A DNA stretch of 64,000 bases from Aspidiotus rigidus (GCA_035079385.1 JAVHKY010000029.1:7812001-7876000); one strand, 5' to 3'; counted from the first letter of the stretch, positions 1-11,230 are shown. The notes: a model not told the origin generated them from the letters alone. Made by a program: numbers and translations.

Positions 1-850
1 TTACGAATATAACGTAGGTACCAATATTATCATACTGACCATATGTCAATCGTTTTGTGTAATTAGTGTAACTGTACACGTATTTACGCTTCATTATCGG
101 GAGCATGCTTCAGATGATATTTTGTGCTGCATTATTTACTCGATTTTCTTTTGTGATATGTCATCGAGAAGTAATTTCGTAAAATAGGAAACGTAAACGT
201 GAACATCCCGGAACACATTTCCTGCGCTCGTGCTCATCACTCCCGTTAGGTAGTCAACACATGGGGCACACGGCAATTTTTCTCGTTTGAAAAAAATACA
301 TTTTATTTAGTAGAAAAATGTACGATGACCATCAGCCGTCGACGTATTCAAATTACACGTGTAATGTACCTCGTTATGAACGAATATTATTTCATTTGTA
401 TCACGACGATTTCAATATAACCTATTCTAATTGAATAGACATTCGTATGTTTGAATGACAGCTGACGTATCGAGAGGCTCGTGGTGCTCATTAATCTACC
501 TCCCCCTTTACAACCAAAAACACGACGGCTGATCATAATGAACTTCCACAATCCTAGTGATCTAGTTTCGTTGTTTATTTTTTAAATGAGATCTAATAAA
601 GTGTTACGAAAGTTTGAAGAAGAAAGAAAAGATGTAAGTTACGTATTGAACCGTGATCGGTTGAGTATGTGTGGGATTATTATTACCGAGTTATTCTTAA
701 TTTGCGGTTTAGAGAAGCACACGCAGACGGAATAATGGTTCCATTTCGGACTGCTGCAGACTGTTCGAATGTTGAAATCGTAGACTTACGATTGTATTAT
801 AGCTGGAGTGCGGAAATGATCGAACATGAGGATGAGGAAAATCAATCGAT
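1..850. other. Non-coding stretch left of the first gene
   Basis: No recognisable gene. AT-rich DNA with scattered CpG. A TTTATT near 574, which is AATAAA on the minus strand, could be the poly(A) signal of the minus-strand gene ending at 851. The plus-strand open frame at 669-983 is antisense to that gene and is treated as a shadow. Confidence 0.4.
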
Positions 851-1208
851 CTACGGAGAGATTTGCGCTTTCATCTCTTTCTGGAATGCACTCGCCTTCT
901 CGATCGTTTCTTTTATTTTATCCTTGACTTCTTCGGCTCCTTCGAAATATTTACATTCAGCGCTACAGACGGAGCATCTGTAACGTTCATCATCGAATTG
1001 ACGCATTACAGCCTCCGCGTTACCTTTCAGTTCGTCCATCATCTCGTCGTACGATTGAATGGCTGTCCATAGAAATTTGATCGAAGCCTTCAGACGCTCT
1101 ACCTCTGTAGAAAGGTCTGTAGGATTTGGTTTCGAGTGATTGTCGTCTGTACATGCTTCTTGAGTGCTCGGATTTGTTCTACCAATTCCAGCCAAAAGTA
1201 TGAGTACT
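851..1208 (-). CDS. Small secreted cysteine-containing helical protein, copy 1 (exon 2; exon 1 unresolved)
   Basis: This exon encodes about 118 residues and is paralogous to the gene at 2479-3002. I count roughly 35 identical positions over 85 aligned residues, with no gap. It opens after a pyrimidine tract and CAG (acceptor at 1210-1209) in the same phase as its paralog. The first residues (VLILLAGIG) form the core of a signal peptide, followed by the motif EACTD. The mature part is predicted helical and carries conserved SYD, MDELK and FQ.EMKA blocks. Its Cys cluster is C-x2-C-x3-C near the middle, plus one Cys just after the signal peptide, so two disulfides are possible. The stop is TAG at 851-853. 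The first exon is unclear: the only nearby strong donor (1243) would leave a 35-nt intron and the wrong phase. The copy may therefore be broken or use a distant first exon. Function is unknown; a secreted effector, venom or salivary role would be speculation. Confidence 0.6.
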
Positions 1209-1679
1209 CTGGAAAAAAAGAACAGGTTCGATTAACAACTTACCGATTGAAGAAAAGAAGTCAGAATCTAGTGGAGTGTACATGAATTTCGGTTTGATAC
1301 GTTCCATCGTCATTCTTTACAAGTTGAGATTTCCTTATCAAAAATGAAGATGATTATGTTTACAAATTTTTGGGTGAATAATCTGAGAAGAATTGTGGCT
1401 CGCAACATCCGATAAACTCGTTATCTATGACGTCATCGACCAAGTTTTGACTGAAGAAGCAAAAAAAAAAAAACAACTCGTCATTTTTTCTCTGCATTTG
1501 TTTGGTGTTCAAGATTTATTTATTTATTTTTTTATTAACGAGCTCTAGAATTACAATATGGTTATTAGCTCGGCTGTAAAATTAATTTATGATCGTTGGC
1601 AAAACGACGCTGGGTGAGAGGAAGTTTGACATGTGTGATGACGCGTAGCTATTAAGAAAAGTAAAATACCAAAAACTTC

Positions 1680-2200
1680 GCCTTGGAGACTCCGTTCAGG
1701 ATAGAAAGAGAGGGAGTTTATGTTATGGATTCTTACTGAATGGGTTCTGTCGTTGAGAAAAGTTTTCAGGATATTTGGGAGGTGGCCATGGAGACTAGTT
1801 TTGTGAAGTTTGGTGGCGATAAGGAGACTCTAGACCCGGAGAAAGGCTTCTTGGAGGTCGAAGAAGATGAAGTGTAGGGAGGATTCGTTAGTGGTAGCAT
1901 CATAGATTTGGAATCGAAGCTCAAAAAGGGGTTGTATAGAGTTCCACCCTTTTCTGAAACAATATTGGAAGAGATAAAGAATGTTGTTTGATTTTAAATA
2001 CCTTCATAGAAGTCTTTTGTTGAGGATTTTTTGGAATAATTTTTCAAAAACACTGGAGAGGGCTGCGGCTGTAGGGCCTTGAGGCGTTGGGTTGTGTTCA
2101 AAATTATAGAAATTAATTTGGGATTGAATTCTTCGAATGAACGTTTTGAAAGTCGAAAATTTGGGAAAGCTTCTTGATCTTTCACTTTTCGTCAACAAAC
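1680..2200 (-). pseudogene. Non-LTR retrotransposon reverse transcriptase remnant
   Basis: Minus-strand translation shows the RT finger and palm of an I/Jockey-like element, shifting between frames. An FEKLFQKILNKRLL segment comes first, then CFRKGWNSIQPLF (family form GFRKGRST..), then FIFFDLQEAFLRV at about 1831-1873. That last block is the palm-A motif, where the catalytic Asp of the FFDL block is still visible. It is followed by LLIATKLHK and LPNILKTFLNDRT. In-frame stops separate these blocks, so the copy is dead. It lies between the two secreted-protein paralogs and on the same strand. The family call is established knowledge of RT motif order; the exact clade is not certain. Confidence 0.65.
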
Positions 2201-2478
2201 GGTTTCATTTTGACAAAACTGAAAGGGCGTGACAATTGTGGTTGAGTATCGTATATATTGCCCCCTCCCTCCTCTTCGGTACGATATTTCGCAAAGTAAA
2301 AAGTAAAATTATTGCTATTGCTATTTGTGTTGCCGTTGCCCATTCGGAAACATTGTTTATTTGTTCGAGGCAGTTTTTTAATCGACTCTTAGATATAACT
2401 GTTTATACATGACTAGAAAATAGTGCACGAATGTAATGAACGTCTTTATGAAACTTTGGGTAGCCATTTCTCACCCCA

Positions 2479-3002
2479 TCATTGCAGATCGGAAACATTC
2501 AACCGAATCTTCGCTTTCATTTCATCTTGAAACACAATGGCTTTTTCAGTAAATCGTTTGATAAATTCCTTGATGTCATTGCGAAGTATATGAACGTTAC
2601 ATTCGTAGCATGTTGCTGCGCATTGATATTTCTTCTCGTCAAGCTCGTGCATCGCTTCTGCAATACTGCGTTTCAGTTCATCCATATTTTGGTCGTACGA
2701 ATGAATGACCGACTGCAGAAAATGCGAGATATTCTTTAAACGGTTCATTTCTTCTGCGAGATTATCGTTACTCAATGGAGACTCGTCCTTACCTTCTCTC
2801 TTGATGGACATATTAGTTGAAGTATTTAATTTGAGTGTATCGGTACATGCATTTGTTTTTTGTTGTAGACTAATATCGAAAAAAATATAGAACGTTAGGA
2901 ACTGTGCTCTGAAACATCGAATACACGGTGCCTTGTCAAGTATTACTGTAAGCACGAATCAATAAGAAATGTGAAATCAACTTACATTATATTTTGAAGC
3001 AT
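2479..3002 (-). CDS. Small secreted cysteine-containing helical protein, copy 2 (two exons)
   Basis: Proposed two-exon gene. Exon 1 is 3002-2986: ATG plus 14 nt, ending AT before a consensus GTAAGT donor. A 77-nt intron follows (2985-2909, acceptor TTTCAG). Exon 2 is 2908-2479 and ends in TAA. The splice is phase 2 and gives a 148-residue product starting MLQNIIAQFLTFYIFF, a good signal peptide, with likely cleavage before the N-A-C-T-D motif. The mature protein has a short polar linker, then long helices with SYD, MDELK and FQDEMKAKI blocks shared with copy 1. The cysteine cluster is C-x3-C-x2-C, so the middle cysteine is shifted one residue relative to copy 1. The 3' side has TTTATT near 2355 as a possible poly(A) signal. 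No domain family is recognised. Secretion is inferred from the N-terminus; no function is assigned. Confidence 0.7.
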
Positions 3003-4320
3003 TTCAATTATAAAAATGTCACATCATACATACATAATTTTCAAAAAAAGAAGCCGCGAGGAAACTGGTGAAGAATAATTTTTCACTCAGGTTATCACTT
3101 CGAATCGAACTTTTTAATCACCTTATTGTGATAAGATAAGAATAAAGTTTTCGTGCAACTTCGGTAGACTAAGATGATTTTCTGTATAAAGAGATTTTAA
3201 AAAACCGTCAACAGGAAAAAAGTTCTGAAGGATATGAAAAAAGGTTGAGAATTAATTTTAATGAAAGCGCCGAAAAAATATTTCCAAATTAATTCTGGAC
3301 ACCGCCGCGCCGAAGAATAAAACTTCCGTTGATTGAACGAATTTAGTTTTTAAGTATAATTGGGGGACGGTTCATGAATAGGCGAGCTCGCAAAAGCTTA
3401 TCTCTCGTCAAAGAAGGTTCTCTGACCACAAAAATGGACGCAATTATTCGTTAAGCAGTAGTGTCAAATCATAAACATTTTTTAGGTAGGTTATGCATGT
3501 ATCTTTTCAGTAGAAATTTGTTCTTGCTCACTTTCCGGAAGATTTGAGCTTCTCGAATTTATGAACCGCGTGGAGATTTGGTTCACCATATCACTCATGA
3601 TAGTCCCGTAAGAATGACTTGAGTTTTTATCTCATTGTAGTTGCCCGTAATTTTGACTAAACGAGGTTTCAAAAAAAAACAATCTGCAAAAACCGCTATT
3701 TATTCAATAAAACAAGCTTTATTTTAGCGAGAACTCGCTGCAAAGCCCGTCAATGGCGAATTTAGAAGATGACCTTGAGAGGGGAAATTAAGGACTTCTT
3801 TGATATTCGACGAGCAAATAAAAAAAATGAAAAAACTCTCGCTTTTCCCTGAATTTACTTTTTTAGTTTCTTTTTGGAGGTGTTGTCCCTCAATCCCCCT
3901 CCCCCGGTAAAGCGACACTGGCCCCTAGATCAAGACTCTACTTTTGAGTCTGGCACAGTTCTTAAGGAGGGAGCGGAAGGTGAGCATTTACCCAAAAATT
4001 ATTTGAATCATGAATTGTGACTTCCAGAGTTGAAAGAAGGTGAAAATTTAAAATTTGCACATGAGTAATTTTTCTTTGTTTTTATTTTTGTTTCAGGTAA
4101 TTTCAAAATATTAACCGTATCAAATGATATGTTGATGGATTGGATTACGTTAAGTGAGTTGAAGTTATCTAATATGTATTTTGTGTAAAATATTATCATG
4201 AAAATCGAACTTTGATGGATATACTTTACTATTAAAACCGAAAAATCAGTCTAGGGTTGGGAAATCCTTCAATTCTAAACATTACTGAAAGTCTCATTTC
4301 AACTTGAGGGATTTGAAAAA
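3003..4320. other. Non-coding DNA upstream of the secreted-protein gene
   Basis: No supported gene. The promoter of the minus-strand gene should lie just above 3002, but no clear TATA box is visible. The stretch 3720-3930 contains a C-rich tract (CCCCCTCCCCC) and looks like a fragment of a dispersed repeat. The short open frames here are unremarkable. Confidence 0.35.
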
Positions 4321-4470
4321 AATATCAAACTAGCCTAACGCACAAGCTAGGCTGAAATTGTGGAGGCTCAGATTTCTTATTGGCACGGCTAGTCTAAGAT
4401 TTTGTAGGCTCAGGTTATAAATAGGTGAATGAGACGGGTCAACTCAGTCAGCCTAAAGTATTAGCCAAGA
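4320..4470. repeat. Short repeat rich in TAGCCT/AGGCTA words
   Basis: The segment contains several inverted and direct copies of words such as CTAGCC, GCTAGGC, GGCTAGT and GTAGGCTCAG. The same vocabulary is found at 10270-10480, 10905-11080 and 14480-14700, so this is probably a degraded member of that dispersed family. Confidence 0.35.
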
Positions 4471-4742
4471 GTTATAGTCCGCCTGACGTCATAAGGTGGA
4501 CAAATCACCAGAAAAGTTTTAGGCGCAACGCCGTACTTCATCGGCGAGTAGTGAGGGTACCAAACATAGACTGGGTTATAGAAAGGTTTCGATTTCGGAG
4601 GTACATATGACTGATATTGACCCTTGAGCTGTAGATACGAGGTTATGAAAAAGGAGAGTGCGACGTTATCATAGAAGACTTGGATATTCTAATGATTTTA
4701 TATTTGGGGTTGGAGGTCCTAAGAATCTCTTGGTTTTTCTTC

Positions 4743-5260
4743 TTATTGTTTCATGATAGTCCAATCTACAGGCATTTCAAAGTCAATGGATTTACAATTC
4801 AACCCTCGTTCGCTCAGTTTGCGAAGGCTGTTATATTTCTGTTCTTCATACCCTTCAATCCTTATTAGAGGTAGTGGATAGCAGTATTTTTGCACATTAT
4901 ACCTAGTGATGTGGTTCTGAAATTTGAGATTGAGATCAGGGACATTGTCTGCATCCGTCGGCTTGATTTCGCAGTTCTTGTTTTTCAGCACATATCTTGT
5001 CATAATCTCCAAGTCCAGAGCCTATTTTAGGTATTTTGCCGCCCTGGACTATGAACTCATGAAATCTTTCTTTGTATAGTTGAACATTTCGTCGTTACTT
5101 CTTCAAAAATTTGCCACCTTGGTGAAACAGGCGCTGCTAAAGTCTCCTTCTGCAGCTTTCAGTGCATATTGTAGCGGTTTTTTCTACTCGCGTTAGGGCT
5201 CCTCTAACCATTTCTGCCTTCTGTTCTTTCATTAGTACGTCTGTATTTCTTCTTGACGAG
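4743..5260 (-). pseudogene. Decayed coding-like region of unknown family
   Basis: Read on the minus strand in one frame, this stretch gives a long protein-like series interrupted by only a few stops. Fragments such as AALKAAEGDFSSACFTKV are followed by the open segment 5012-4743, which contains ITRYNVQKYCYPLPLIRIEGYEEQKY. Composition is like a real protein (charged, few homopolymers). I do not recognise the family. It could be a dead transposon protein or a host pseudogene. The call rests only on frame continuity and composition, so confidence is low. Confidence 0.25.
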
Positions 5261-6600
5261 ATCAGATGACTTCATTAGGAATGTGCCCACAAAGATCGGT
5301 AGATCTTCTATCAAGTATAGCTCAAAACTGTATGTACTTGAAAATATCGGTCAAATCCGAAAAGTTTGTCAGTGAGTTGTATACTAAACTTGAAGCTAGA
5401 CTTTCGAAAGAAAATTTTCGTCGAAAGTATACTCGCAAGTTATGCCAGCAATGACTCGACGTATATTTGTGTACGGTGTGGCGGCGCTACCGTGATTCTA
5501 GTTAACGTCAAATCTATATGATGGTTATGGTATCTGTATTATTGTGAAGTACAGCAGAGGTACAATCGGCTGTGTTTACGTTGGCTTTTATCGTACATAA
5601 ATGAGACGAGAGAGTTGTGGAGATCTCTTCTACTTCGCGGTTGTGGTACTTTCGTATATAATATATTAAACGTGCATGCGACCGATGTATTTGTACGCGC
5701 AAGCAGCAGAGGCGAGTGTGTCGGTCATATCATACAACATAATACAGCATCTTCCTTCTTCAAATACCAGTCGGTCGCGAGAACGGTGTAATTTGTGACG
5801 GTTACATCGCGCGTCAGTTGACCAGCTATTGATTTCAGCTTTAGAGGATTAGCATTCCTGTTTATTGTATTATATAGACGACGTACGTACATACTGTCGG
5901 TACCGCAGATATCGAATTTAATATCGAATCGCGCTGAGTCATTTCGGACCCGATGTATACCGCGAACAGGCTTCCACTCGTTGGCGTGTATTATATACGA
6001 GTATTATCTGTAAGTACGCGATGCTGCGTAGCGCAAGGAGCTCTAAAGTATATTTCTAAGTGAAATCTTTTGTGTCGCCGTATATAATTCTGACACGAAT
6101 CGATGGCGAGTCGTTTATGGACGCGGAGAAAGATGCGAGGCATCATCGATGACGATGGTGTTCTGAAATTTTCGAAGGTTGTTTCCAGCGTTCACCTCAT
6201 CTGTCGCGATGACGAGTCCCTGATTGTCGGTTACGATGATTTTATTCTAATTTTTTCGTGCGTCTTCACATCGAAAAGGACGTAGGCTCGACAGAGCATG
6301 CTGCGAGAAGATGACGGAACGCGTCAATAATATATTGTCGGTTTTCAAAAAGTTCGTATGTATACTTTCGCTCCATGGGTCGCTTATCCCATCATCGTAG
6401 GTTATATATGCGTCGCAGCTTGATGCGTTAAAGTTACGATGACGCATTGTTGGGAAGTTTTAGAGGTTTTTTGGTAAAATATCAACTTTTCTGATGTAAC
6501 TGGACCATAGGTGTTCGTTAGGTTAATTTTTTAACTCACTTTGTGGACTTTTTTGATGTAAGAATTGAAAGAGAAATACAATAAATTGAAGATAATATAA
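5260..6600. other. CpG-containing non-coding stretch
   Basis: A stretch with many CpGs and TATA-like and CGTATA words (for example around 5640-6080), less repeat-like than its surroundings. It could hold a promoter or a 5' untranslated region, but no transcription start or convincing coding exon can be supported. Confidence 0.3.
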
Positions 6601-6690
6601 TAATATAGGTTTTACCATGACCGGTTTCAGTGTTGAAACGTCGTCAACTTAATACAATCATATATGATGCTGAAAATAGAGAGTGAGATG
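6600..6690 (-). repeat. Possible Penelope-like element end fragment
   Basis: On the minus strand a TTGACGACGTTTC block is followed by ACTGAAACCGGTCATGG and then an AT-rich tail. Blocks of the type TGATGACG..GAAACCGGTCATG are common in insect repeats and resemble the ribozyme-bearing ends of Penelope-like elements. The hammerhead core is not intact: C3 is replaced by T and no clear stem II is seen. Kept only as a weak repeat call. Confidence 0.25.
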
Positions 6691-6755
6691 ACATGTGAAA
6701 AAGAAGAATATGATTTGTAATTAAATTAAAGAGCGATATCTCAAGCATGGCCTAG

Positions 6756-7037
6756 TTAACGAAATTCGAAGTGGAACCTGCGAGAGCTTCGGCGATTTCC
6801 AAATTTCCGAGGGAATTCATTTGTATAAGCGTTTCCCCACACAGTGAATCGTCTCGAACGAGCGAAGATGTCTACCAATTGATTCTTCCGAGAAACCTCT
6901 TCTTTGCTCGAGTTTTCGTCTATCATTTGTCCGATTTCTGTCTTTTCAAAAAATTGAGACTGTTGAACGCGAGGGCGACCTTTGATTTCATGAAAGATGT
7001 CCATCAAGAGAAGACGAACTACTTCTTGATTTTGCGA
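6756..7037 (-). CDS. Candidate 3'-terminal coding exon, unknown product
   Basis: The minus strand is open from a plausible acceptor (a C/T-rich stretch ending ATCTTAG at about 7038) to TAA at 6756, giving 93 codons in phase 0. The peptide begins SQNQEVVRLLLMDIFHEIKG and is charged and basic toward the C-terminus. There is an internal ATG at 7004. Codon choice looks less random than in neighbouring open frames, but 93 open codons can occur by chance here. No upstream exon was found, since the DNA just above is repeat-derived. No family is recognised. Confidence 0.3.
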   Translation of the reverse strand, partial: SQNQEVVRLLLMDIFHEIKGRPRVQQSQFFEKTEIGQMIDENSSKEEVSRKNQLVDIFARSRRFTVWGNAYTNEFPRKFGNRRSSRRFHFEFR

Positions 7038-7109
7038 CTAAGATAGGCGGTGGTGAGGTTGAATAAGGAAGCTGTGAATTTTTTGTGAGTGAAATTTCCA
7101 TCGAGACTA

Positions 7110-7560
7110 ATATCAGCGTTTTATTATTAAAAGCGAGAGGGCTGAGGAGGAGGCAGACCCACTGCCGAAGTCTGTTTGCATTGGTAGTTTGATGAAAGTT
7201 CGTGTGGGAGTCCGTACCACCCTCGTGAGTTGCCCTCTTCCCACCATTCGGAAGACAACCCTATTCATGATTTTGAGAATCTGCGAGTTCTGCGAGTTTT
7301 GAATCCTGGCCCCTAATTGCAAAATTTGCGAGTTCACACCACCCTCGCAAGTTCCCCTAATAATCCTGTATACTATCGTAAACTATGACATCATCTGCCG
7401 TGACCTCGAGGCCTCCTCTAACTGTGACAATATGAGTTGATGACGTTATCAACCGTTATCAATGTTGTTGCGATTGTGCCCATGGAGTCAGTAATGGGTG
7501 CATCAGAAGTGCAGGTGATTAAGTTTGAAATATTATATGAATTCAAGTCAGCCTACATTT
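7110..7560. repeat. Dispersed repeat with degenerate internal units (GCGAGTTC... family)
   Basis: The segment repeats units of the form GAATCCTGG.CCCTAATT..AAAATTTGCGAGTTCACACC and ends with a stretch reading AAACTATGACATCATC. A second copy with the same order of units lies at 14090-14450. TGACATCA and TGACGT words are frequent, as in the other repeats of this window. No coding potential was recognised. Confidence 0.6.
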
Positions 7561-7689
7561 TTTAGTGGGGGCTTCATGAAAGTTTATAGAAGCCTAGACG
7601 TCACTTTTTTTTCTATCTTTGTCAATTTTCTCTACTAGAATGTATTTTACGCTAGGGAAGGCTCAGCTTATTCCGCTCTCCTTGCCTAC

Positions 7690-8190
7690 GAGGCCAAGAG
7701 GCTGAATGAATAGAGGACGTAGTCGAGCGACATGCGTCAGGGGAAGAGAATCTCTGAGATGATCAGTCACAATGAGAGGATTGAAGTAGACACGAGGGGA
7801 CATAATATTTATAATGTAGAAGTAGTCATAAAAATGTTGACCATTGTGGATGATACAAACTTTCATCTCCAATATCATTGTATTGCTACGCAAGAGGTGG
7901 CATTGCCTTCTAAATGTCGTGATCCTTGATATTTTGGCTTCTAGCTTCTTAAATAACTGCATTAGGTACTTCGATTTCTTTAAAGAGCTACCGTGAGGTC
8001 AGCCAGATGAATGATTCCCTCGGTGTGATTGCGTTTGGAGAATATAGAGCAATCAATATGAATGCTCGTCCGCCTGACGTTTTAATCTTGAAACCGGTTG
8101 CGGTAAAATCTACATTGTATTTGTGGATTTGTGACGTCTTTGTTTCAATTCTTATATTATATGGTTTCCTTGTGTATATCTCACACACCT
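7690..8190 (-). pseudogene. Non-LTR retrotransposon endonuclease remnant
   Basis: Minus-strand translation gives AFILIALYSPNAITPRESF, matching the beta-strand and loop preceding the catalytic core of APE-type endonucleases in I/Jockey elements (family form ..AVYSPP.....). Further frames give IPNAVI and a degraded downstream block where the family has GGDFNAKH. The GGDFN catalytic block itself is not preserved, and there are stops and a frameshift. Identification rests on motif order; confidence is moderate. Confidence 0.45.
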
Positions 8191-9600
8191 GATGACTGAA
8201 CGGAGCATTTTTCTTCCCGTAAATTCACGTATAGGATCCAATTAACGAGAATGGGTAAATACGTGTTCGAAGTCGATAATATTCGTGGTCTATAGTATCG
8301 AACGCGAGTGGTACAACACGATGGCAATATAGTTTTGAATGTCGATGCGGATGACAGGCGAAGCGAACCGTATCTAATACGACTTTTTTTTCATTCCGGT
8401 AATTATCTTATTTTGTCATCTGTGAAGTAGATTTCGCGCCTTGAAATCAATGAATTTGAAATTACGTATCGAGAACGGCCGGCCGAGAGTGAGAAAAAAA
8501 ATAATCTATTCGCGGCCGCGAGGTCCGCGCCACATTCGCGCGTGATCGACCGGTGTCATTAAAAGCGTATATTATTCAGCATTCCACCAACGATTAGCTG
8601 CTGAAACGACTTTAACATCCTTATTTTCTTCTTTTTATTATAATATACACGTGATCGCATTATCGGTATTATTAATATATTATGCGCGCACCACTATACG
8701 TTATAAACGGCAAATAAAGTCGTCAACCAGCTCGTAGTACTTCGGATATAGAAGCGACATCAAGAATGTAATGCGGAAAGTGGAATTATTGTCACCTGTC
8801 AACGTTTCATTGGTCAATTATTACAATCTGCTGGCAGAAAAGCGAGAGGGAAAGAAATAAAATGACAATATTACAGATGAGATAAATATACGCGAGAAAG
8901 ACTTCTTTTTTTCATCTTCATCCGAAAGAGATGCATCTCGATGCTGTACCATTAAAATAATATTATTTTTACACGAATAAAAAAATGTTAAAAACAGGAT
9001 TTTCTTTCCCTTCTTCATTTAAAATATATATGCAGGTACCGATGATGGTGTATAGTGTTTTCGTTTTTTTTTTTTTTTTTTTTACTGAAAATTTATGAAC
9101 CGAACCGGTATATATGCGAGATCGTGCGACTCCTATTAACGTTTTAATCTCGGGGAAAAAAAGACAAGGAAAAACGTGCGTGTCAGGTTTTTGATGTCTT
9201 TTTTTGCATTCGCGCGCGTAAATTCGAATGCAAGAAGTTAAGTAAATATACTGTATTTTTATGTAAATTTTTTCTCTCTCTATTATTTTTATTATTTTCT
9301 TCTTTTTTTTTCGTGATTTCTTTTCCCTAAGTAGGGTGCTACTACATATAAAAAGCTGATACGATCGTCGCGTCGTGATGGGTTGCGAAAAAACTGTTGA
9401 TTTTACAAATTTTTCATGGGTTGTGCGCGTTTTTACCCCGAAGTTTCCGTAGATTATATGCGCTTTTTATGGTTCACATTTTGATGAATGTTCGAAGTTC
9501 GCTTCTATATATGCGTCTCGACTGTAAGTTCAAAGCAATAGCTGGCAGACAATTAGGGTCGTTTTACCTTGTCAGAGAAAAAAGACACAGAGATGACCTT
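8190..9600. other. Non-coding stretch with a CpG-rich core and poly-T
   Basis: CpG-rich core at about 8460-8560, including GGCCGGCC (8477) and GCGGCCGC (8512), followed by AT-rich DNA. A run of 20 T lies at 9064-9083 and there are T-rich tracts at 9270-9320. The core could be regulatory, but nothing specific can be shown. Confidence 0.35.
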
Positions 9601-9615
9601 AATTGATTTTGATTG

Positions 9616-10290
9616 TCAGTTTTTGCGAGCTAAATCAAAAACCGGAATCGCGTGGTCAGCTGGAGTGAATATATTCTGGCGCGGATATGTAGATGATATA
9701 CTTTTTAGAAACAGCTGTGAGATCTCCATCTCTTTCTTCTTCATGCTCGCAGTCAAGATGTCTAGATCTCGAAGATGCAAACCATAGAAAACAGTATAAA
9801 TGGAGAACATTCGGTCAAACGACCATTATCAAGACTATCAAAAAAGGTGATACGAAGTATGATGATGGAAGGGAAGATGAGAGATGCTAAACTTTGTTCT
9901 GGTATGTTCTTGTCTGAGGATACTAAATTCGTGACTCCCACCCTCAATAGAGATGGTGAGGTCCAGGAAATTGATATTTTCACCACCTACTTGCATAGTG
10001 AAATTGACGGAAGGGTAGAGGCTATTAAGATAAGGAGGAGAGGAGGCCGACCATATGCAAAGGACGTCATCCTCATAGCACGGTTTACCAGTGAGGAACA
10101 CCAGGGAGGAACTCGAGAGGTGACGAAAATAGGTATTTTTCAAATTTATACTTGAAAATATCGGCTATCAAAGGTCCTAAGGGAGAGCCGATGGGAATAC
10201 CACTGTCTTTGGGAGAAGGATACTTCTCCCGGAATAAGAATTCACTACCCTCTTCGGAAGGGATGTTATAATAAATTTGCTTCTTTACGA
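9616..10290 (-). pseudogene. Penelope-like element RT remnant (C-terminal half)
   Basis: Minus-strand frames read SGIPIGSPLGPLIADIFKYKFEKYL at about 10190-10130, which is RT motif B of Penelope-like elements. This is followed by YEDDVLCIWS (motif C, with the DD pair present), then VNFTMQVGGENINFLDLTIS and HEFSILRQEHTRT. The last block corresponds to the family FKIYRKPTHTD segment but is altered. The order and spacing match the family, while frameshifts between blocks show that it is dead. The N-terminal half appears at 11240-11830 on the same strand, separated by repeat DNA. No GIY-YIG endonuclease was found downstream. Confidence 0.7.
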
Positions 10291-11230
10291 CTAGTCTATA
10301 GTATAGGCCTAGTATACCTATATATTGTAGGCTAATTACCTTTTGTGGACTTGCTCATTTCGCTCGTTCGCCTTTATTCTTAGTCTACTTTACATATTAT
10401 TTTTAAGCTAACTAGCTTTTGAGGATCCACACTCTCTGCTCGTTCGCCCTCATTCTTGGTTCAGTTTAATAATCTAACTAATCTGAATCAAATCAGAGAT
10501 TCAAAAATTTTTTCAAAAATTATTCCGTATTAAAGTGCCGTAACACGAAAATGAACGTTAACCACGTTAACCAACGTGTTTCTGTGATCAGAGATTCCTC
10601 TTAATTTTTTTTGTGGAGGGGGGGGGGGGGGGATTAACTTGTATTTTTGCAAATTTCCAATAGAGTTGGACCCGCAGATTTTGAATAGACGGCTAGAGTG
10701 CCAGTAAAGACATTAAAATAGTCTCGAACTTGCGAATTTTCGATAGTGGATAAATGTACAATAGAGATATCAACCAGTTTGAACCTCCGTGTGACGTCAT
10801 TATCCATCGAATCTGCTTGTGATGTCACCATCCGTGACATCATCAGCTTGAATTTGCTTGTAACGTTTTCAAGTTTGTGATGTCATCAACATTCTCTTTT
10901 GACAGATGCTTAGTATAATCAGGTACATTGTAAGCTAAGCCTCGTTCAAAGCTCGTATAAACTAGTATTAGTACAGAGTAGTATAGGCGTAAGCTAGGCC
11001 TAGTCTCAAGCTAGTATAATCCAATTTGGCCTAATTTAAGCCTGGTTCAAACCTAGTATAGCTTAATATATTGTATGCTACGACTGGTAAATTCGAACTT
11101 GGTCGAGATTCTAAGTTCATCAACGGAAGCGCAACTCGACCTCACGGATTTCCAATAGTGGGGGTGGGATGCCGGTGAGGACATCAAGAATGTTTTAAGA
11201 GCGACAACATCGCCACGATCCGAGGATGGA
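10270..11230. repeat. Repeat block inserted within a Penelope-like element
   Basis: Several repeat types are stacked here. A ~95-bp unit occurs about twice at 10330-10480 (..CTAA.TACCTTTTGTGGAC..GCTCGTTCGCC..). A 15-G run lies at 10618-10632. Segments with TGACGTCA and TGATGTCACC lie at 10780-10860, and a tandem AAGCCT..TTCAAGC.TAGTATA array at 10905-11080. The block TTTCCAATAG.GT.GG followed by TGCC(A/G)GT..GACAT occurs at both 10658 and 11149. The flanking PLE halves are collinear, so this block is probably a later insertion. Its exact edges are uncertain. Confidence 0.55.

Noticed and set aside
1238..1283. First exon for the left secreted-protein copy at 1283-1244
   Set aside because: It would require a 35-nt intron and a phase different from the paralog unless a second AG is used; left unresolved.
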